A stretch of 64,000 nt of DNA, taken from the NCBI GenBank assembly GCA_014549065.1, contig JACDOX010000007.1, positions 5,511,034 to 5,575,033 of the forward strand. Reading direction: 5' to 3'. Made by a program: the position numbers and the translations under genes. Position 1 is the stretch's first letter, and the number at the start of each line of letters is the position of its first letter. The stretch is from Cardinalis cardinalis. Its lineage: Eukaryota; Chordata; Aves; Passeriformes; Cardinalidae. Of this stretch, positions 1-11,369 are shown piece after piece. A model generated the notes under the pieces. It was not told where the DNA came from and did no database searches. It saw only the letters and a list, made by a program, of their open reading frames with translations.

Positions 1-170
1 TCTTTGTTGCATATGTCATGCCATTAAATGCCAGAATTCAAGAAAAAATCTTTTTTGTTTTGATATTTTATAAAAAACAATATCATATAAGCAAAAAGAT
101 TATGTGGGCATGGAGGCTANGACCTCTGCTCTCTCCTCCACTTCCACCTATAAAGGAGGTTTCCTTCTGA

Positions 171-544
171 ACTGAGTTTAGCCTGGAGAAAAGGAGACTC
201 AGAGGTGACCTTATCACTCCCTACAACTTCCTGAAGGGTGGTTGTAGTCAGGTGGGGGTTGGTCTCTTTTTCCAGGCAGCAGATGACAGAACTAGAGGAC
301 ACAGTCGCAAACTGCGTCAAGGGAAATATAGGTTGAATATTAGGAAAAAGTTTTTTACAGAAAGGGTGATAAAGTACTGGAATGATCTGCCCAGGTAGGT
401 GGTGGAATCACCACCCCTGGATGTGTTTAAAAAAAGACTGGATGTGGCACTCAGTGCCATGATTTAGTTGAGGTGTTAGGGTATGGGTTGGACTGAATGA
501 TCTTTAAGGTCTCTTCCAACCTAGTCATTCTGTGATTCTGTGAA
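171..544 (+). mobile_element. CR1 LINE, 5'-truncated 3' end
   Basis: This is the last ~370 bases of a CR1 (chicken repeat 1) non-LTR retrotransposon: the C-terminal end of the reverse transcriptase ORF, the short 3' UTR and the tail. Seen directly: the block starting with GCCTGGAGAAAAGGAGACTC, a coding stretch readable as FFTERVIKYWNDLP, the 3' UTR block GGTCTCTTCCAACC, and two tail octamers (ATTCTGTG) ending at about 542. The codon after LPR, normally Glu, is a TAG stop at 396-398, so the copy is dead. It belongs to the same subfamily as the copy at 52500-52750. The 5' truncation is typical of CR1. Confidence 0.93.
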
Positions 545-3500
545 CTGTATTTTGGGTAACACCTGAGTTTCTCTCCTCTCTATCCTGCTGTGGAAAAAAC
601 TTCCCACTGAAATTGGTGAAAACTTCATAAAAACTATTTTTTTCNAAATCTGCAAGAAATAGTGCTAAGCCTTTAAAAAAATCTGAGTAAAATCCAATTC
701 CTTAAATCCCTGATGGAAGAAATCGTATTACCTTCAATGCTATTATATACAGGACAAAGCCTGTAAGGCTTTGCTGAGAGATTGAAAAAGGCAAATTAAT
801 GACAGCACTTGAAATTACCTGTAATTATCAGTGACACCGGGTCAGCATCATTGCAATGAGAGTCTCTCAGAGTGATCATTCTGACTGGTTCGGGATTCAT
901 GCAAAACTGCCAAACAAAACGTGACCTCCACAATCACTATTAACGTATCTCTGGAGCATTTAAGCATCTGAATTCACAATCTACTGTGTAGCTGCTTTCA
1001 TCTTTTGAAGAGCAGTTAAATTCTGAAGGGTCCCAAGCGTTTTCCTAGTCAAAATCACCTCTTCTTTCCCATTCATATTTACTCAGGTCTCTCTCTTCAC
1101 TGTCACCGTCACACAATGTCTCTTCAGCAGCTATAACAACTGCTTATATGGAAAAGTAATAATAGGAAGGCGTTTAATGAATTTTAAGCTGACTTTAATG
1201 TAATTTAGCAGCTGGAAACAAGGAGAAGAGCCAGCACAGTGTGACCTGCCAGCTCTCTATGGATTGTCAGTGGTCAATGTAGCACATATTTCAGCACTGC
1301 TCTCCAGGGTACGCTGGCAATGTTTCTTTTCTCCAGCTACATTCCTGATTTCAATTAAATCAGCATCTGAAGTACTCTTTCTGATATAGTTAGTGCTTTC
1401 CAATAAATGCTCCTGGCTTTGTTTCTCCCCAGATGCTGTCCTTCCTAACACTTCTGTTCTCAACAAGTGAAGCAGACATCACCTGAAAAGATGTTTTTAG
1501 AGAGACTAAACACAAAATTTTGTTTTAAGAAAGCAGGGAAGAAGTAGCCCTTTGGTTACAGAGCCATAATTCCTTCCTTCCTGGAGGATGTCTCCAAATT
1601 GTTCTTTTGTTCACTCTCTGTTACTTTTCAATGTTAGATCTGGACTGGTGTTGATTTTTTTGCTCTTCCTATAACTATAAAGGAATTTCCAACATAAAAC
1701 CACTCATCAAACTATACAGCTGAAGTTTTAAGTTTGCAGTGACCAAGCATACCTTGAAGTTATTTTCTCTTTATTTTCCACTAAGTATATGAACCAAATT
1801 GTTAACACATTGACCCAATGCCTTTGAGGCTTTATAAGAGTTTTTATCACAGCTTGCAATTAGTATTATATAGTTTCTTTTGAAGGAGGCGTGGAACAGG
1901 TGTCTTAACTTTCTGCTCTTTGCTTCCATCCCCTCCAGTTCAATGAAAAATATGCACTTTAACACTATTTATTAAGATTACCCTTGCTTCCGGTTCAGAT
2001 GTGTCTGTGCTAGGACANGGGAGGAAACTACATTTATATACTCATCTGGACAAAGGACTGCATTTGTCTTCAATTTTGCAAAACGTTATTTTGATACAAA
2101 TTCATTTTTGCAGTTTTCAGTTGTTTTGACCTTTAAGAAAAAAAAGCAAAACACAAAACCAACCAACCACAAAACCTCTCTGTGACATTATTGTGATGAG
2201 CTCCACAAGCAACTCTTTGTGGTNGCCCCACTACTGAGATTCAGAACAGGACAGAGAGTTGTGCTGGTGGCATCTGGAGCCACTCAGCTTCGGAGCTTTG
2301 CAGAAACCATCCCTAAGAAGACAGCAGATTTTGTCTAGTTTCCTTTGCTTGCTGTGGAAGGGAATTCTAGATCTCTTCAGGCTCATCTGGCCAGGTGACA
2401 GCATACTCCTTCATTCCTTGTTGGCACTCTCATTTTGCCTATTTGGGTTGATCACCTACAGTGATAACCTGAGGCTGCTGAACCACAGTGCCCAGCCTGT
2501 CCATGGCAGTGTGCAGCAGAAGGCTGCAGTTCGAGGAATCCGACTGCTCATGGCCACCATGTCTCCAAAGGCGTTCAGTCAATTGCACATTGCACTAGCT
2601 GGACATTTAAGGTAGGAGGAGGATGCCTCTAGCTCCCAGCCTTTACAGGTTTGTGGATTGTAGGACTCCCAAATACTGGCAGCTGTTCTGCTCACGGCTG
2701 CACGGCTGGGCTCCTCACAGCCAAAGAGCAGAGGTTGTTTGGGGCTTCTTGGCACTGCCACCTCCAAAGTGAGATGCTGGGGTGGGACCCATGCTGTGGA
2801 GGGGAGAAAGGAGGAGAAGAGGCTGGCTCAGAGAGAGAGGGGGGAAAGCCTGGGGANTTCAACTTGTTGTTAAAGAGGATGAGTGAAGACCTCGGTTGAA
2901 ACTTCTGACTCCATCCTCTCAGTGGAGTCAGCAGCTGTGTTGGTGTGGCTTTCAGCAGCTCCAGGATACAGAGCAGGCATCAGGGCTGTGGTTGGTTGTC
3001 AGCCTGCTACCCAAGAGAGCTGGGACAGTGTCCTCTGTGCTTAAGATTGGCCCTGCTNTGCATGGAAGTTGAAGGCAAACAGGCAGAGATTCCTCAGTCC
3101 CTAAAGATATGTAGAAGCCATTGAGCACTGACCTCTCACATCTATCCCTTCACTGCACTTTCCTGAATAATTTCACCAAGTGTAGACTCAGGCTGAAGAT
3201 AAGCAACATTTAAGCTGGGACCACTGCTGACTATTNCTCCCCAGTTCTTGTCACTTCTGTTGTGGTGTCTCTGGCACCCTGACACACAGTCAGGAGATCA
3301 GAAAACTGACCATGATACAGAAGTGAAGCCAAGAGCAATGGTGTGACACTTGTCTGAAAAAAACCCAAACAAAAAACCCAAACCCCAAACCATAATATTT
3401 CNATTCCTTCTGTCCTTTTCAAATTGGCCCTGTCTCCTCTGACATTTCCCTTAAGCATCAGTGGCATGTTGACAAATTCAGTGATTGTTATAATTAGTAC

Positions 3501-6500
3501 CTGTAGCCAGAAAAGAGCTTGATGCTTACAGAACATCCTTGTGATTCTGATATTATACATGCACATACAAGTTCCATGGGAGACTAAAAGTCCCATATGC
3601 AAATTTTTAGGACAATTTATTTTGAAATCTGTAAATGCATATGTACTTACGCTGTCTTGTACTATTACCTCAGTCTTGAAATATTCAGTTAATAGATGGG
3701 TTATTTTCTTAATTATATTCTAAATTGTGAGCATCGTGTTCTAAAAATAGATCTTATTAGTATGAAAAAAAGAGAATGTTTGACTAAGCCTGAGGGTTCC
3801 TGAGGAATGGTGTCTAATTGTCAGGGCTGTAAGAGCCTAAAAACAGTGCTCAGAGCCCAGACCTGAGGTGTGAAACATACCACTAGNTGCTGGGGGATTC
3901 ATAGTTACTTGCAGACCACAATGTGAGTGGGCAGACTTATGAGCCTTTCTGAAGGGAGGCATGATGCTTTGATGTGCCCAGTAATGACATTATGAGTTCT
4001 AATTGATGTAAGCAGTAAAGACAGAGTGCCTCATGGCATGGAAAAAGAGACTGGCAGATANCACTAGTTAGTTGCTGAGCTTTGCTAAGAGATTGTCCAA
4101 GTGAACATCTCTCCATTCAATCACATTTTCCACTGGAAAATCCTCTTTCCTTTAACATAGAAGACTCTCTGTGGGCTCATTTGAATGAGNTGCCACACAG
4201 GTACCTCAGATGAAACCACAGACTGTAGCCTCAAAAGGAGCGGAAATACTATTTTAAAGATCTTGTCTCTCTGTGCAAGTCAGGCTGGCACTGTCTGTTG
4301 CTTTCCTGCTTTTACATGTACTTGCCTAAAAGAAACTCTACTCCTTAAGGACTTAAAAACCCCAAGTAAATTTAAAAAAATCACTTTCAAGGCCAAAAAG
4401 TGTGCCAGTCAGAATTTACCATGGTTGTGTTGCACCCTTGGAAAATCCAAAGTTGTTTCACAAAATCCTGCATGCAAGAAGGTTGGAGCAGTATTTAAAG
4501 CCTGAGGTGTGACACATTTCTAATTACTGTATCTGTCTGTGCATAAGGGAGCTCTGTGTGAGTAATTGGGGCAGGAGATGGTGTCTAAAATCCCCTTTTA
4601 GACATCACACAGGTGAGGAATCAGTGACAGTGTGGGAAACATGACTCACATCAGTAGCGATCATTGAGATTAGACGAGAGAACAAACCTTCCTCTAGCTA
4701 CCATGCTGGATGCTGACAGCAGGATCTCTACAGCATTTGGCTCTGTTGTTTAGCAGGTTAATAAATCACCTTTGGGAACATACAGTTCTCCACCAGTAAA
4801 ACGCTGGGCAGGAAAGAGTGGGACAGCACTATTCATCTTGGCAAGAGCAATGGAGAAGAGCTCTGCACGGAAGCCACCTACTTACTAGAACTGTGTTCTT
4901 GGTTATTATTCCTCCTCATGAAGACTTACTAAAAAAACTGAGGTGAAAAGATGCTTCTTTCAGGCAACAGAGGGAGGAAAGAGAGCTTAAGATACAGACA
5001 CATGAGAGACACTCATGGATGTGAATGTGAATTCTTTCATCATGTTTGCTTTAATGTTGTTCCTTGAAGAACCGCGTTTTAATAGACTTTTTAAAGTGGA
5101 GATATCAATTCTAACTTGACAAAAACATCTGAACTGTGCCATACTTAAAGTGGAAGTTTTTAAGAAGTGACTTAAAATCTCAGTATTGTTTTACTGCTTG
5201 TTGTGTCTGAGAAATGCCCTTCGTAAAAATAATTATCGGGGATGTGGCAGTTCAGCTAGACAGGGATGATTCCCTCCCCATTACCTAAAATCAGCACCAC
5301 GGCCCCCTTGATAAGTAGGTGTGGCTGCTGGCATAAACAAGCATCAATATGTGAAAGCAGAGTGTCTGGATGACACAGAATCAGTCAGGAGTCACTTAAA
5401 CCATCTTGTCATTAAGACACCTTGTTGTGACAGGCTGTTCCTGGGCATGGTGGGTCATTACTGTCTTAAGTAANAGCTTCCCCTGAAGCTGGCAAATGCC
5501 CTCTCCTGTCCCTGACTCGGGTACTACTGGCAGGGAAAAAGGCTTGGAATGGGAGGTGAAGGTGAGCATGGGAGAGTGGGGTCAAGAAGAGGCATCACTT
5601 CCTGAACCCTGGAGGCCTTTTGGAGGCCATGCTTCTGGCCTCCTAAATCTTGAAAAACCCACTTAGAAGCAGCACAGGATGGGGAGAGGTCGTAATGCAG
5701 CATCTGCTTTCACCCTCTGGAAACCACAGAATTGTTGTTTCTTTGGATATTCTTTGCAATCATTAATTGCTGTTCAACAATAGCTAGTAGGATATTCTGT
5801 TGGAAGATTAGCACAGAAACTTTGGTGCCTTTATCTGTTTTTATCCTCTTAGATGTCATACAAAGTATTGGAGAATGTGATCAGTGTAAGTAAAGGATAT
5901 TCTAAAATTCATTTTTGGCTTCAGTAAAATGGTAGCACAATTATTGCATGTAATTTTGCAGTGAATTTTTGATAAAAGTAGTATAATTACAGTCTATTCA
6001 CTCGTCCTGATCACCTATAGGTCTATCTCCCTTTTGTTTGAATGGATTCAAAATTATCTGTTTTTTGTGTTCCTAATAAATGACTATAACTAGATCATGT
6101 AATTTTGCTTACATTTGTAAAGGATGCTAAATTGTTATGATTATTTTAAGGCATGTTCATATTTTTTTAATTTAATGAATTGCAAATTACGAGTACTGGG
6201 AACCTGTTACTCCTCTTTTCCTGTGCCTCAACCCCAACACTGACCCTAGTTATATTATTAATCACTTTTTAAAAGATAATTGTTTCACTAATGCCAGGGA
6301 TGATAGGAACTCAAGTGGGTGAAATACAAATGTAGAAAGAAAGCTTAATTCTAGAGAGCTGAAATACCGGTTAATAGGATTATAGGAAGAAGTGGTATAG
6401 AAAAGATGGAGAAAAAAGTGAAACCAGAGCAGTAATAGTTTGTGTAACACTATCTTACACAAAATGCATGATATCAAGACTTTTGGTGAGAGGTCTTACA

Positions 6501-6504
6501 AAAA
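545..6504. other. Gene-free unique sequence
   Basis: AT-rich non-coding sequence with no recognised repeat or gene. All open frames are short (118 codons at most) and carry no family signature. Two parts stand out and are discussed as findings: 770-1010, which reads like a conserved non-coding element, and 2462-2611, a 150-base segment with exon-like borders. The part at about 5750-6190 is very AT-rich. Confidence 0.6.
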
Positions 6505-8765
6505 ATACATGAACTATTGTCTTGGATCCTGACTGGAGTGGTCTCGTGACTGAGTACAGTTTGCTTAGGGAAGATCAGTGGGCTTGCTGTCCCCTCTCTA
6601 AAGATGCTCCTCGACTTAGCAGGGCTCTAGCAGAAATCCAAGGATGTATTGGCCAAGAGCCAAGGCCTATGGGTGGAGTGCCACCGGAGAGGCTCCTGAA
6701 CAAAATGTAGAAGATGAGGCTTTCCNCAGACAAATACAGAACTCTCCTGACTGCGCCTTTGTCTTCCTGGGAGATTTCAGCTGTTCAGGTTGGCATTGCT
6801 GGGCTTGCACTGTGTGAGCAACCCAAGAAGTTGCAGACTATACAGTTCACAGGTTATGATGCCAATCCCAGAGGGGCTCTACTTGACCAGCTGCTTACAA
6901 AGTGGGAAAAACCAGCCAAAAGTCTGGCAGAAATGGCAGTTTGGGCTGCAGTGACTGTGACATGACTGAAGTCAACATACAGAGGAAAAGTGGAAAGAGA
7001 ACGAGCAAAATTAGGACTCTAGACTTCATGGAGTAGAATTTGGTTTAGTTCGGGAATTTCCTAGGCAAAATTCCTAGGGAAAATGCCAAGGGAGAAAAGG
7101 GCAAAGGAGGGCTGGCTGATTTAAAACAAGCAAAACTGAAAAGGAAAAAAAAAAGCAAAAACAAACACAAAACATTTCAGTTTTCTGAGAGTTTAGGAAC
7201 AATCAAGCATCCCATTGTGCAGGATGGGCTTCCAGCAGAAGGGGCTCCGGACTAAGCATGGAATTGCAAGGCAAGCCATTAATGCAACCAAATAGCATAC
7301 AAGAATTGAAACAAACAAAGGAAGAATATAAAGATATTATTTTAGCATTTTTTGATTAAAATGAGTACAGTCAAGGCCCANCTGGAGTTAAGTCAAGGAT
7401 AGGCCATTAAGGGTGACAAGAAGGGGTTCTACTGGAACTCTAATTACAGGAGAAGTTCAAAGAGAATGTAGGCCTGCTGAAGAATTGGGGAGAACATAGT
7501 GGCAAGCATTACAAAACAGGGTCCCCAATGTCTCTTTGGACTCAGACCAAGATTTACACCAGCACTGTTTGCTATGGAGGACAGCCAGCTGGGAAGGAGC
7601 AATGAGCTAGGGACAACTACAACTGGATGTATTCAGATCCATAGTGCTTGGTGAGATTCATTTGACACTGAAAGTGTTACCTGCTGTCTATCATATGTGA
7701 AAAATCAGGGGTTTTGCAGAAATCCATGAAGACTGGGAAAAGGCTAAGGGCTGAAACACCTATCTTTCATAAAGGCAAGAAGGACAATCCAGGGAACAAT
7801 ATGATTGTTGCTGTCACCTCAGTCACTGAAAAAGAACATCTTCTTGAAATTCATTTTCAAACATAGCAAAGACAAGAAGGCAGTGGCCTGTATGAGGAGG
7901 CAGATGGCACCGTTAGCAAATTTGCAGACTGTGTTAAGTGGGGGGGCGTGATTGACACACAGAATGGCAGAGCTTTAGTCCAGAGGAATCATCAGAAAGT
8001 TGAAAATTGGGACCACAGAAATTTCATAAGATTAAGCCAGAAGAAATGCAAATTTCTGCATTCATGGCAGAGGAACTCCAGCATTGACTCTGGCTAACCA
8101 GTGGCCTGGCTGTTAAAGGACCTCAGGGCTGTGCTGAATTGGTTGAATCCTGTGTGGTTGAGCCATAATTGTAAAGTAAACTTACACACTAGATGAGAAG
8201 GAACATACTCAGAAGGTCAAGCAAAGCTGTTGTTCTCATCCACTTTTGCTTGGCACTGATGAGGCTGGAATCATGTACCCTGCTGTATAGGCCCACTTCC
8301 ACCCCACCCTGCCGCCAGAAGGCTGTGAAGAAGCTGGAGGGAGCCCAGCAGAGGGCTGCCAGGATATCAAAGGACCAAGAACACATGCAGAGTTTGAGGG
8401 ATTCGTTTGGTGAAGAGCAGCCTGTGGGGTGATCTTAGCAACAGCAGTTGGAGTGGGAGCAGCAAAGTTAATGAAGCTAAACTCAGCCATTTAGTGGTAG
8501 ACAGTTTGGCAAGGAGCAACAGGCTAGAACTGCCGTGGGAAGGTTCCAGTGGCATGGTTGGGAAAACCCATGAGAGAGGTACTGCAGCCCTGGAACGTGT
8601 CACTGAGAGCGGCTGTGCAATCTCCACCCTAGGAAATTTTCAAGGGTTGACCAGACAACCACAGCTTGACAGGAGCTAGCATGGGGAATGCCCACAGTAC
8701 TAAGGAAGAGGATGGACNAAATCATCTCCACAGGTCCCTTTCAAACAACTTCCGTGTGATTTTCT
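6505..8765 (+). mobile_element. Long decayed CR1 LINE with internal deletion
   Basis: A CR1 copy that can be followed from the endonuclease domain to the 3' end. In order: the DWSGLVTEYSLLREDQ block near 6531 (CR1 consensus has DWS...GY.LFRKD), a GDF endonuclease motif at 6770-6778, GALLDQLLTK near 6873, GSLGCSD with its end at 6950-6958, LDF near 7020, a region matching the reverse transcriptase N-terminus (EDWEKAKG, about 7725-7745), then the FAD box at 7921-7932, the C-terminal block EGAQQRAARIS near 8338, and the 3' end around GGTCCCTTTCAA at 8733. Readable pieces lie in all three frames, so there are several frameshifts. The catalytic SDH reads SDC and the FADD box reads FADC. About 2.26 kb remains of an element normally ~4.5 kb. 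The exact left border is uncertain by tens of bases. Confidence 0.85.
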
Positions 8766-11259
8766 GTTGTAAACGTCATCTGTAAGTAATAGGACATACC
8801 CATGTGATTGCACAGATGCAAAGCTAAGTATTATCAAGATGATAGAGACTTCTGGGTGAGGGCAAGAGCAAAAATCTCTAGGAATGTTTTAATGATGTTG
8901 CATCTTTCTTTTTCATGTGTCTTGACAAAGAAATGTCAGAATGTGTTTTTTCTGCTTCCAGGAAATGTTTCCTGAAGCATTGCTCTTCCTGTTCCTGATA
9001 GCCACTGAGAAAATAATTAATTCTGTTTCCCAGTATTAGTCTGTCTATTTTGTCTGTCTACAGGTTCCTGTCATGCTTCTTCAGGGAGTTTGAAGTAGTT
9101 TCTGCTGAACTTTTCTCTGTTATGCACTTGTAAAATCATGTGGTACCTGAGTCATAACTCCTGAAACTTTCTCTTGATTTTGCCATTGGGTGTCTTTATT
9201 TTGTTTTGTTGGGTTTTGTTGCTGATATTGGTTTTAACCTTTGTCCTAGATTATACAGCTGCAATGAGCATAATTTAGAGAAGTCTAACTTGTGGACTTC
9301 TCATTTACTCTGCTTCAGTTTCCTCATGTTAGGAAGTACACAGTCCATGTCCTTCCACAAAAAGAAAACAGCAGAAGAAACAAAGCCAAGTCAATTTTTT
9401 TTTAAGCAAAAAACCAACTTGCTTCAGCCCATGCATTGTTCCTCTGAGCTCACAGAGCAGAGCAGGTTTGTAATGGAGCCATCAGGATTGTACATTTTTT
9501 GAGGGCTGNGAGTGAGGAGGACCATGAAAGTAGATACAGAATAGCCATGAAACTCACTGAGGATTTATAAATACACCCTCTGCATTTCAGCATAATCCTG
9601 AGGTAGTTCAGTGTAGTTGTAAGTGCCTGCTCAGCTGAAACTAGGCTGTGGCCTCCCTTGTCTCCAGACAGCGCCTTCTGCAAGGGAGTGTGTGTGGGAC
9701 TTTCACAGGCTTTCCAGTTGCGTCTGTTCCGTGTTGTGCTAGTAGTCACTGAACCACAGAAAGACTGACTTGGCTTCCTTCATATTCTTGTTGTGAATCA
9801 GGCAGAGCTGGGACCTGTGTTTGGTTCTGATGTGAATTTCCCTCACAAGCAAATTGCTTGTTGTCCTGGCATTCCTTTCTTCATAGTTCTGACCAAAATT
9901 TGTGGCCCTCCTTNTTGATACTGTCTTATTTTCCCCCAAAGTTTGTATTTGACTAAGCAATATTTTCTAAGCATAACATTCAACAGATAATTGCCCATCA
10001 GCCCCTGAAGACAACAAAGGTTGTAGGGCAGCCCCTTCCAGAGATCCAAAGGTGTGTGATTTCAGCTCATAATTTTATGGTAACTCCTTGAGGTATACAG
10101 ACCTCCCAATCTCTTTTTTTAGTGTTTGCTGAACTTCACCATTAATTTGGTCTATGTAAGTACATTTTTTTCAGTCGCTACATATCTAGAAATCCTAGAA
10201 GCTTCATTGGGCTGATAATTTGTACACAAAAGGAACAAATACTATAGGAGACTCTGGACAGGTGATGACAGACAGAATTCAAAAGGCTGGAGCACTAAAA
10301 GAAATGAAGAGAGCATGCATAAGAGCGGAAACATGTTGATGTAATGGTGAAATGAACATAGAAGATGGGAAAAGTTGTTCTTTGCTTTTGTCTGCCTTTC
10401 TACTTGTCCTCCTTTCCCTAGACTGCCATTGATAATGAGCAACACTTTGATTTCAGCTTCCAAATGTTATATACNGTTTTCTGAGACTGCCTTGGACCTT
10501 TGATAGGATTATGAATATTGTTATCTAGAATTTCTGTTGTATCTGCTGGTTTCTGTTCCTTTGAATCATTGTTACATTATCTTCCTTGTTTTTTTCTTTT
10601 GTTATGTTCTAGATCATATTTAAATGTGTGCTCCTCTCTTAGGTGCCATCTGATTCTGTCCTCTCTGATATTTTAATTTTTACATATTGCTCCAACTTTA
10701 CCTCCTTTTGATTGGCTAATACCTGGATTATAGGTTGCCTCACTTAGTTTCTGTTAATGATTTGAAATTTTACTATGATGATCACCTATTTTCAGCTGCA
10801 TGTTTTGGTTTTACTTTAATATTACTTCTCCACTTTCTATCCCTAAAGATTTTGATCCTGTAGTGACTTCTGTGACTCAGCTACAGAGCAAATATTGCAG
10901 TCAGTGATACTGAAAGCACACATGGTGGCATATTCAGAAGAAAAAGAGCTGTCCTGCATGTGTGTCATGTGGTTGTCTAAATGGTGGAAGGAGAAGAGTC
11001 TGTTAGACAGCAACTACACAGCAGCCTCTCCCTTCACTGTGGGAAACCGAGCCCTAATGTGGCAGTAAGTTCTTACCTTCTGAGGCAATCTCTCCCTGAC
11101 TCCAGAAGAAAGCAGCGTGACAGAGCTGTGATTGTGTCTGGCTGCTCTTTTGAGGGTGCATGTGGACCATCAGTGGGCTTTGCACGCTCCAGATTGAAAT
11201 CTCAGTTTTAGAAGAGCTGGCAGAGGAGTGCTGTAAATTTTGAACTGAAGTTGCATAAG
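8766..11259. other. Gene-free unique sequence
   Basis: No gene or recognised repeat. The part from about 10480 to 10880 is notably T-rich on the + strand. Open frames are at most about 100 codons and look like chance. Confidence 0.55.
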
Positions 11260-11261
11260 AA

Positions 11262-11365
11262 GCTATTCTTGGCTCAGCGTTGCTCAATACCTTTATCAAC
11301 AATTTGGAAGGAAATGTATAATCGTCACATAGATGCAGATGATATAAATTGTGACCCAGTAGGTG
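11262..11365 (+). mobile_element. Possible CR1 reverse transcriptase scrap
   Basis: The phrase CTCAATACCTTTATCAACAA followed about 40 bases later by GCAGATGATAT resembles the CR1 stretch encoding LFNIFINDLD...FADD. Sequence beyond this on both sides is not recognisable. This is a short and diverged match judged by eye and could be chance. Confidence 0.35.
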
Positions 11366-11369
11366 GATG

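Noticed and set aside
8193..8679. Several 65-90 codon open frames on both strands
   Set aside because: They lie in the CR1 C-terminal region and are remnants or shadows of it.
9313..9330. CTTCAGTTTCCTCATGTT, similar to the MIR SINE core
   Set aside because: Only about 18 bases agree and no flanking MIR sequence is visible.
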